Below are positions 9,001 to 10,170 of a stretch of 10,170 bases of DNA, piece by piece (position 1 is the first letter of the stretch; each line of letters starts with the position of its first letter). The position numbers were made by a program, and so were the translations under genes. The stretch spans positions 1 to 10,170 of the forward strand of contig CAYUVW010000036.1 of the NCBI GenBank assembly GCA_964448405.1, given 5' to 3'. Source of the stretch: DAORHV01 sp964448405. Its GTDB lineage: Bacteria; Patescibacteriota; Gracilibacteria; Peribacterales; Peribacteraceae. The notes beneath the pieces are model-generated. The model saw only the letters and a program-made list of their open reading frames with translations, was not told where the DNA came from and made no database searches.

Positions 9001-10035
9001 GTCGGGGATATCAACAACTACTTGCCACAAGTGAAAGACGATGGGGGTTCTGCGCTGAATACCACAACACGCTTGCTTGCCGCACTTGGCTCCACAGCCT
9101 TCCCGTCCGGCAAAATGATGATTGCCGGTCAACGCGGCCTCATCTTGCCCGAAGTGATTGGTGAAGGTGCCGCCGCCGCTCCTCAGTTGCGCTTGGTATC
9201 CGCAGCCGTACTTCGCGGTGAACTCACGCGCCATTGGCAGAGTCTCACCGGAGCGGCCGAGCCGATCGACGGTCTGCGCGCACGCATCCGCGAGTTCAAT
9301 GCGCGACTGGAAGACATGCGTCGTATGGAGTTGCCGTTCCTGACCGAGGACTACCGTTCGACCATGCTTGCCGCACACCCCGGCTACCGCTTGCTCACGG
9401 ATTTCGTCCGTCAGCAGGTCACGCTTGCCTACGCTCCGCAGGAAGCATTGCCCACGTTGCAGAATTCACTTGCATTGCCAGAGCGCTTGCTCAGCGTCGG
9501 CAGCACGACGACCGTTACGCGCACCGAGCCAGGCCCGCCGCCGGAAGATGTTTCCGTCACCATCGCCGTAGAGGAAGACGGTGATCGTCCGCCGCGCCTG
9601 CGCTATACCTTCAGCGAGAATGCCGAAGGCGCCAACGATGCCGCGAAACTACGCGACGTTGGCGTGACCGTACAGCAAGTGCAGGCGCAGTCCGGTGACG
9701 CGTCGAATGCGCTCCGCGTTTCTGTGACGCTCAATACCGCCGCCGATCGTCCTGGCTCGTATGCAGTCGCGTTCCCAGGCGCTACGCCATTGCGTTACCT
9801 GGCGCGTGAAGATCTCCAGTGGATGCGCGATATCGATAGTCGCGACAACAGAGGCCAGTGGATTCGCCCGAGAAACGGTACGTTCTCGTACCTGTGCCAG
9901 GTTTCCGAAGGCACTGCCCGTGCGTACTATCGAGCCAACGGCGAAACCCGTGAACGCTTGACCGCCGACGGACTGCGTTGGGAGCCGGTACCCGAGACCG
10001 AGCGCGCCGCATTACCGGCACTCCCGGCAAGATAA
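1..10035 (+). CDS. Giant multidomain, putatively membrane-anchored repeat protein of unknown function (5' partial)
   Basis: One uninterrupted frame runs from base 1 to TAA at 10033-10035. It is open at the window edge and the codons before the first candidate starts (TTG 19, ATG 61) read as ordinary protein, so the true start is probably upstream. ATG 61 has AGGAG at 53-57, but only 3 nt away, which is too close to be convincing. I do not recognise the family. Visible in order: a polar helical N-terminus; hydrophobic helices at residues 239-258, 323-343 and 345-366; tandem beta modules at 605-772; a recurring W...W..V...DVG....AA..F module at 1205-1274 and repeatedly across 2062-2430; an Ig-like segment at 1663-1747; a helical hairpin at 1890-1944; an acidic linker at 2479-2495; helical repeats at 2609-2835; and beta-rich C-terminal segments. 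It has 13 cysteines in 3,338 residues. I see no Walker A, HExxH, RTX nonapeptide, LPXTG or FHA-type repeat. I infer a large extracytoplasmic or envelope-associated structural or binding protein; that it is a real coding sequence is nearly certain, its role is not. Confidence 0.93.
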   Translation, partial: PTRAKALAALEQRAVALQERMAGLGTTEYRQLANNMFHGRATPLTEIQHELMYRAHLHGGNIRPDAAWSHPTIVQKQRILMGIDPEDPTRGMRLNDGTRLNAPARPGEPATFPEGHPRAGQPAGLTMEEARQTMRTGMAGERTAAAGTHVPNPRSIALMPHNANIVRGLMTNPNALFSMTRAEMRALIVELRTLNPNQAKALMDELKAAARTNPELARALQNSRMAQNMERLGAQAAGELGSLRFVGMAVFEVAVLAFQIYMFVESVRAYNKALDESRKSIEEMKKQVVAAGFYDQGNDSYHHPTLNVTINLKDLERGLGAEARERWWSMVTAGGGLAASTAISVLSMTSVIGGPVTIALMVGVVIVEFIINKVAEKVKEREHKEFLAKCPAWLLMALGTIQTVHDTPDGFLKKLELGRDGIEESAARKLVFMIWLRDLQRFAPETYRELTADLTSWDTQQKFFDEQFTTRIYPEWKRCLFMRRHGRRHSGTLADDNLTAELVRDYYLCEYLPIADMIRTQAGANQAQIRQAVVDSAVGALPGIRLNRQWQMQQQFLANGDSFVGDMDPPVQLSTLLATSGSARLPELQARTATAPGFRMGPTLSQHIETWVSREYGTWLLKSRFGSTDGAAVDVGGGEMLAFAFTNGKWQCNRRGQPAQDVSATLVLPGLNGPQQARLRTIALGLLRSDNQQPDEWLRREYGRVAILRRPDTSVGTAEGELNVFVRTGVSVTFAFRDGQWKWKQRADAPFQALTIAPTLDGQSLANFREVVQDIMMIDVPIAQATMRVFLDHCKTSNLRPLATIGEPAMYVNAPEELYEFIEDPIVRMRTLQAGSGVRGTRDTVSWAPGHRVESDDQSFAVQTLIRGNWGIPRSVLGNDALGSAIRYERAGGLFANDGEQPHMRRITTATQELLDSMQSSERRIQVGVRPELANHIFSAVADPLARPLVMSGERRRQGPIPNDDQLKGIYKTITDHTLTNDMLPTNGPDRVFDSIRSTFSRRNLRGVVFESAMFNEGERRNSGYNRPGGEEDVFVVNALFVFHDGQRQYTLRRGVVCRRNGDAWRPVYGAAMADTQQSLPNQASRHLSLVDQYRRFDVTNSVMRRFDEASLRAEAPARNFTAQPQLSAQLFPGRSSRPLIYVRPQTVPMEVGTPAYDLVRRLVERQEQDHALQLENPAAYFIEFRDTVLGAGGVQQQGAELITGRLEGVAGENGEYLVRTGEEPNVRSLSLKCIAGIWKFKNAANQWVSVQQDVAPADVGNDRVAAGHFNRNVLSALRALRTRQTLEALSTIVPTGELQPGVVISRQGAVATCQSESENGAWNSWTVESGARISRIRDGSQDRSMWLRDAASIRDQDVGALNEMLQRDRRADADRVITDATEQLVVRHQLNSEEDLPDIGYADLPPVNGSQRLQLHRTPSRTVLFQERLPSYDARAVQTYLRFDTTDGPRLWPLRGVQFASVPNDAALQPHRKLIEEQRRAAAQSWGVNPEQLTLSYYLSPSAQGSDSFLVAELLGEARQYGFASAQQIMELQNFSARREILSLLTTPVYRQVDGVWSVDGRLSLDRILRQFPVELADGLDCRNQLTTTLLPLLERAPDKQLFLRQLFDVLYATGTIHRTSIQRITESPLLRKASTTLLFAERSGSERTIPLSSSLFLQMRSGQPEASMTLSVVDKNGMDVEGAAVRIERVPGGDAAATVVNPAAAPEGGGTAYTLASLRGNVGGVVHISVTQSLRGTSTPVITRVPVELVSALPGDTDSVVDASRSLVQRSGPRELMHTQGEGESQRTVVLRQSMSRRGSRSVTSQRFGTLLNFSSSVVLQQLNRDGTTEFDASFDTIGYLRSYPPVTRIEASELLRVVSNSIGGEGDEQLQAIWNSMPNALRTYTRREPLELSAADLRTASQKIEAMMERMEAVRQQRENRTYSPGEQQLFALLNEMDDELSKMKRWTTVRSLYTTPRQTVEPGVRGFNRSEFEAPIQDLLNLYLHNQRNTAEDAPSANRRRFVTNIAALYRTLNTTQRQEMLTRIMNSLDAAALQNIRSATNLSEDDLRMFAVDSSTLEKIRAGEYLRVRHNATERDGVYTVTLSGKAVEFTFREGMMHYRKSGAFTWKDITQPLVPADVGDSAAAANAFNADVFPDLLAGLDFLPREILNRIYGETELRRMPGVTEANGIFSLPIDGKTLRVRFAFNGWEYVSTRPIANDGEVEWQYRRGFALFERLTSPPVAVRGNVANAPITDHIVTVRQQGARAPQPALEYRMSRQGWQFKAAGNVWKSVSEQVVAADVGGNAVAATYFTTQVSLGLQNWVGAYVPVPVGDVGGDQAVADRFTRAFSSLSRNYGNLNGGVLSRIRGVQFLNAFSNPKPTEAEGVITLSQQGIENPKQLRLKFDNDQWKYRAVGENVWKGVHEPVIAEDVDGSAAAAEYFNTTILPRLSHSMLRRTSLVAAYEQMVGASPDEYALGRLRMRSQSPFYQPTLLARTSQERGDNDDADDMEQQPDDVAPQAPGERGRYFVRYLNDSSQYLIVPEQLAAVPAPGALVAGTQGPVAPLRFGVRNEGDTQTEWITINSLSQLSDPSIPNVRRTLMRRMLTTPQPQFVLEQLPAQQQTDARALRTAVVARQSTELSLGALNRYLATLPADNRRAREQVVSHIEAVLAERPSAPKLARLNVAGTAIELVDRIATNYITLEVADRPLANDLLSAIGNTAQEGKALQAINKRLADMTEGGATAKANFVAAIDRMLDYPSVQPPRTIRLTQAGNAAELAPRRSTAIDSRPHRASLSAILNLCTAETADDEAGVLTDFREALLQLLEPMYVRAVRKDVFLERVVSELETRQFVLNRDTLTALRRNFQTMQQTEVFVPRLVPGEARDIDLGGCILRVTPNGRDAMRFQVITPLGAPRSTALLIQEERADRQWGAYAGRDGVLPQSEWGKLLCASVYVDGVAVVEYMPIRIDHAASNTAREKTHEELLRNRLTADTAALRTEATRTTPNMLLLQRMVGDINNYLPQVKDDGGSALNTTTRLLAALGSTAFPSGKMMIAGQRGLILPEVIGEGAAAAPQLRLVSAAVLRGELTRHWQSLTGAAEPIDGLRARIREFNARLEDMRRMELPFLTEDYRSTMLAAHPGYRLLTDFVRQQVTLAYAPQEALPTLQNSLALPERLLSVGSTTTVTRTEPGPPPEDVSVTIAVEEDGDRPPRLRYTFSENAEGANDAAKLRDVGVTVQQVQAQSGDASNALRVSVTLNTAADRPGSYAVAFPGATPLRYLAREDLQWMRDIDSRDNRGQWIRPRNGTFSYLCQVSEGTARAYYRANGETRERLTADGLRWEPVPETERAALPALPAR
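733..792 (+). other. Predicted transmembrane helix 1 of the giant protein
   Basis: Residues 239-258 form a 20-residue hydrophobic stretch rich in Val, Phe, Ala, Ile and Met, with one Glu (246) inside it. It is followed by an amphipathic, charged helix (about 259-283, containing the run ESRKSIEEMKKQ). The length suits one membrane pass. The buried Glu and the polar region before it (it is not at the extreme N-terminus) mean it could instead be a hydrophobic helix packed against the later hairpin. It is not a cleavable signal peptide as far as the window shows. Confidence 0.55.
985..1116 (+). other. Predicted transmembrane hairpin (helices 2 and 3) of the giant protein
   Basis: Residues 323-343 and 345-366 are two adjacent hydrophobic segments. 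The first is small-residue rich (GGGLAAS, then Ala/Ser/Val/Leu) and the second strongly aliphatic (Val/Ile/Met/Leu, one Glu at 362). A Gly-Gly-Pro turn at 347-349 lies between or just inside them. The stretch is flanked by Arg/Glu on the N side (AEARERWW) and a Lys/Glu-rich helix on the C side (KVAEKVKEREHKE). This is the clearest membrane signal in the protein. All remaining sequence (about 2,970 residues) lies on one side of it and contains no comparable hydrophobic segment, so the bulk of the chain should be on a single side of the membrane; which side cannot be told from sequence alone. Confidence 0.65.
1849..2061 (+). repeat. Beta-rich protein repeat, tandem copy 1 (module A)
   Basis: Residues 611-681, introduced by W605-V-S-R-E-Y-G611. 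The core pattern is hydrophobic strand, a Gly-rich turn, then L-A-F-A-F-T-N-G-K-W ending at W644, then a polar stretch and a helix (about 667-681). The following copy repeats the same order with W691-L-R-R-E-Y-G697 and V-T-F-A-F-R-D-G-Q-W ending at W735. Offsets are 86 residues between the REYG motifs and 91 between the FAF...W motifs. The strand-turn-strand-W core also resembles the later DVG modules, but this pair lacks the DVG/AA/F tail, so it is either a divergent branch or an independent domain. Confidence 0.6.
2104..2334 (+). repeat. Beta-rich protein repeat, tandem copy 2 (module B)
   Basis: Residues 696-772. It starts at Y696-G697 of the W-L-R-R-E-Y-G motif and continues with a strand (VAILRR), a variable loop, a second strand (ELNVFVR), the hallmark V-T-F-A-F-R-D-G-Q-W at 726-735, then a K-W-K strand and a C-terminal helix (about 759-772). 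It is a diverged duplicate of the preceding module with the same order of elements. Function unknown; the small antiparallel-sheet character suggests a structural or binding bead rather than an enzyme. Confidence 0.6.
3631..3840 (+). repeat. DVG/AA/F protein module, copy 1 (module C)
   Basis: Residues 1205-1274. Strands around GEYLVR and LSLKCIAG lead into W1233-K-F-K, then W1242-V-S-V, then D1253-V-G, A1260-A, F1264-N and a helix ending in Leu. The same spacing recurs in three later copies: W..V, then about 8 residues to DVG, then A-A and F-N about 7-11 residues later. Copy-to-copy DNA identity looks low while the residue pattern is kept, which points to an old duplication under selection. 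It stands alone about 800 residues before the main cluster. Confidence 0.65.
5005..5259 (+). other. Ig-like or carboxypeptidase-regulatory-like beta domain in the giant protein
   Basis: Residues 1663-1747 alternate short hydrophobic strands with turns: M-T-L-S-V-V-D-K-N-G, then V-E-G-A-A-V-R-I-E-R-V, a Pro/Ala/Gly-rich loop, TAYTLASL, a Gly-rich turn, VVHISV and a final VPVELV. The D-x-N-G...V-x-G-A-x-V-x-I signature is typical of Ig-like and carboxypeptidase-regulatory-like folds found in bacterial surface proteins. The assignment rests on pattern only; these folds are hard to separate by eye. Confidence 0.45.
5686..5850 (+). other. Charged helical hairpin or short coiled coil in the giant protein
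   Basis: Residues 1890-1944 are strongly helix-forming and rich in Glu, Met, Arg, Gln and Lys. A first helix (about 1890-1916, containing KIEAMMERMEAVRQQ) and a second (about 1923-1944, containing QQLFALLNEMDDELSKMK) are joined by a turn with Ser-Pro-Gly at 1921-1923. The hydrophobic residues fall at heptad-like intervals, so the two helices may pack antiparallel. It probably acts as a spacer between the Ig-like domain and the repeat cluster. Confidence 0.5.
6202..6438 (+). repeat. DVG/AA/F protein module, copy 2 (module D)
   Basis: Residues 2062-2140, the most complete copy. Strands G-E-Y-L-R-V-R, G-V-Y-T-V-T-L and A-V-E-F-T-F-R-E-G lead to H-Y-R-K, then W2106-K-D-I, P-A-D2117-V-G, a run of four alanines, F2128-N and a helix ending in Leu. 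It opens a dense cluster of related modules that continues to residue 2430. The position normally filled by the first Trp is His/Tyr here (MMHYRK). Confidence 0.7.
6505..6639 (+). repeat. Half module lacking the DVG tail (module E)
   Basis: Residues 2163-2207. It has the strand part of the module (G-I-F-S-L-P-I, then L-R-V-R-F-A-F-N-G-W2187-E-Y and later W2204-Q-Y-R-R), but the DVG/AA/F tail is missing and a different helix (GFALFERL) follows. It sits between two complete copies. The R-F-A-F-N-G-W core closely echoes F-A-F-x-x-G-x-W of the tandem modules at 611-772, which links the two groups. Confidence 0.5.
6718..6924 (+). repeat. DVG/AA/F protein module, copy 3 (module F)
   Basis: Residues 2234-2302. 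After H-I-V-T-V-R-Q-Q-G and L-E-Y-R-M-S come W2260-Q-F-K, W2269-K-S-V, D2280-V-G-G, A-V-A-A and F2291, followed by a helix ending near W2302. All diagnostic positions are kept, so this is one of the clearest copies. Confidence 0.7.
6934..7017 (+). repeat. Orphan DVG tail without its strand part (module F')
   Basis: Residues 2306-2333 repeat only the tail of the module: V-P-V-G-D2313-V-G-G, then A-V-A-D-x-F2324, then a short helix. The D-V-G of this tail is 33 residues after the previous one. It looks like a partial internal duplication of the tail, and suggests that the tail is a separable alpha-helical unit, perhaps a linker or docking element. Confidence 0.5.
7102..7308 (+). repeat. DVG/AA/F protein module, copy 4 (module G)
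   Basis: Residues 2362-2430. Strands G-V-I-T-L-S-Q-Q-G and L-R-L-K-F-D-N-D-Q lead to W2389-K-Y-R, W2399-K-G-V, E-D2410-V-D-G, four alanines, F2421-N and a helix ending in Leu. The second position after D-V is Asp instead of Gly, the only such change among the full copies. It closes the repeat cluster. Confidence 0.7.
7453..7503 (+). other. Acidic disordered linker in the giant protein
   Basis: Residues 2479-2495 carry nine Asp/Glu in 17 positions (including D-N-D-D-A-D-D) and are followed by Pro/Ala/Gly-rich sequence (VAPQAPGERG). This is typical of a flexible, solvent-exposed linker. It marks a boundary between the DVG-module cluster and the C-terminal part. Four acidic residues in close spacing could bind a divalent cation, but the spacing does not match an EF-hand or RTX loop. 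Confidence 0.6.
7843..8001 (+). repeat. Helical repeat, unit 1 (shortened, least certain)
   Basis: Residues 2609-2661. The start (TAVVARQSTELS) aligns loosely with the AG-x-A-x-EL start of the two units that follow; then a helix (LGALNRYLATL) and a longer helix (REQVVSHIEAVLAERP) are in the same order as in unit 2. It is about 30 residues shorter than the others, so it may be an N-terminal cap of the solenoid or only a similar helical pair. Confidence 0.35.
8002..8262 (+). repeat. Helical repeat, unit 2 (about 87 residues)
   Basis: Residues 2662-2748. It begins R-L-N-V-A-G-T-A-I-E-L, followed by a polar segment, helix LANDLLSAIGN, helix KALQAINKRLADM and helix ANFVAAIDRMLDYP. The next unit begins R-L-T-Q-A-G-N-A-A-E-L exactly 87 residues later, with seven of these eleven positions identical, and continues with the same helix order. 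This family is separate from the DVG modules. Confidence 0.55.
8263..8523 (+). repeat. Helical repeat, unit 3 (about 87 residues)
   Basis: Residues 2749-2835. It begins R-L-T-Q-A-G-N-A-A-E-L, then helices LSAILNLCTAE, TDFREALLQLLE and DVFLERVVSELETR, in register with unit 2. It contains Cys2783, the first cysteine after a gap of about 1,200 residues. The array stops here; the following sequence (FVPRLVPGEARDIDL) turns into a beta-rich region. Confidence 0.5.
9550..9780 (+). other. C-terminal beta-rich domain of the giant protein
   Basis: Residues 3178-3254 alternate strands and turns: VSVTIAVEEDG, PRLRYTF, VGVTVQQVQ, ALRVSVTLN and GSYAVAF. Six or so short strands in about 75 residues fit an Ig-like or similar sandwich. 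No family-specific signature is visible, so this is a fold-level guess. It follows a Pro-rich linker (EPGPPPEDV). Confidence 0.4.
9877..9996 (+). repeat. Possible degenerate terminal copy of the strand module
   Basis: Residues 3287-3326: G-T-F-S-Y-L-C-Q-V, A-R-A-Y-Y-R-A-N-G-E and W3321-E-P-V follow the same order as G-x-Y-x-V, x-F-x-Y-R and W-x-x-V in the DVG modules. The DVG tail is absent and the protein ends 12 residues later (last residues ALPALPAR). No membrane anchor, LPXTG motif or aromatic C-terminal residue of an outer-membrane sorting signal is present. Confidence 0.3.
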
Positions 10036-10170
10036 TCGCTTCTCCTGGACTGCATTTCCCGCCTACAGCAGATTCACCCCGTCCTTCTTGGATGGGGTTT
10101 CTGCGTGGACAGCATGAAGCAGGTGTCTATTTCAACGAGATTATCGTCCGCCGCGATACTCGAATGTCAG
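10036..10170. other. 3' flanking region, start of any next gene unresolved
   Basis: These 135 bases follow the stop codon. Apart from the hairpin at 10076-10098 I see no promoter-like pair of boxes and no clear ribosome binding site. Two plus-strand frames stay open to the window edge: one from ATG 10114 (19 codons, beginning MKQVSISTRL) and one from ATG 10092 (26 codons, containing GVYFNEIIVRR). Either could be the beginning of a real gene, but neither has a good Shine-Dalgarno sequence and both are too short to judge. Confidence 0.3.
10076..10098 (+). terminator. Candidate intrinsic terminator of the giant gene
   Basis: A 9-bp stem (accccgtcc pairing with ggatggggt, one G-U wobble) closes a 5-nt loop (ttctt), 40 bases after the stop codon. 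The following U-tract is weak (the final T of the stem, then ttctg), so termination could be partial or the hairpin may only stabilise the 3' end. Position and stem strength favour a terminator for the long transcript. Confidence 0.5.

Noticed and set aside
8323..9378. A 351-codon antisense frame (and similar ones at 3382-4377, 4543-5187 and 2629-3261)
   Set aside because: Same phase and same explanation as the longer antisense frame; compositionally they read as shadows, not as proteins.
1..10035. Phage tape-measure protein or giant phage virion polyprotein
   Set aside because: Tape-measure proteins are mostly long helices; this chain is largely small beta modules. No helicase, methylase, protease or lysozyme motif is visible, and no phage neighbours are in the window.
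10074..10169. Minus-strand frame as the tail of a convergent gene
   Set aside because: The frame that ends at the TGA complementary to 10074-10076 is also blocked by an in-frame TGA at 10167-10169 and holds no plausible start between, so it is not the end of a gene under the standard code.

Overview
The window is almost entirely one enormous plus-strand reading frame. It is already open at base 1 and runs without interruption to a TAA at 10033-10035, giving at least 3,344 codons. I recognise no characterised protein family over its length, and I see no second gene inside it. About 135 bases follow the stop codon; they hold a hairpin that looks like a modest intrinsic terminator and perhaps the first codons of a further gene cut off by the window edge. 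I see no tRNA, rRNA, CRISPR array, transposase or phage gene. Residue numbers used here start at the TTG codon at base 19 (residue n begins at base 3n+16).

Layout of the protein: (1) residues 1-235, a polar, helix-prone N-terminal region; (2) residues 239-258 and 323-366, two hydrophobic patches that could make one plus two membrane-spanning helices; (3) residues 367-600, a mainly helical region; (4) residues 605-772, a tandem pair of about 86-residue beta-rich modules sharing a W-x-x-R-E-Y-G start; (5) residues 773-1662, a mixed stretch with one well-preserved copy of a recurring module near 1205-1274; (6) residues 1663-1747, an Ig-like or carboxypeptidase-regulatory-like beta domain; (7) residues 1890-1944, a charged helical hairpin; (8) residues 2062-2430, a cluster of the same recurring module, with consensus W-(K/Q)-(F/Y)-(K/R), then W-x-x-V, then D-V-G-x(4)-A-A-x-x-F; (9) residues 2479-2495, an acidic linker; (10) residues 2609-2835, about 87-residue helical repeats with an R-L-x-x-A-G-x-A-x-E-L start; (11) a C-terminal part ending in beta-rich segments. 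The simplest picture is a membrane-anchored, cysteine-poor, beads-on-a-string protein, probably exposed outside the cytoplasm. This is inference, because no catalytic motif or sorting signal is visible.

Organism: a bacterium (or less likely an archaeon) of moderate to moderately high GC, using standard stop codons (no TGA within the frame) and strongly avoiding TTA, CTA and TCA codons. Giant orphan proteins of this style are known from poorly cultured lineages such as Patescibacteria/CPR, Omnitrophota, Planctomycetota and Chlorobi. Nothing in the window lets me choose among them.

The most noteworthy signals are the undescribed-looking DVG/AA/F module family, the separate tandem helical repeats, and their combination behind a membrane hairpin in a single polypeptide with only 13 cysteines.
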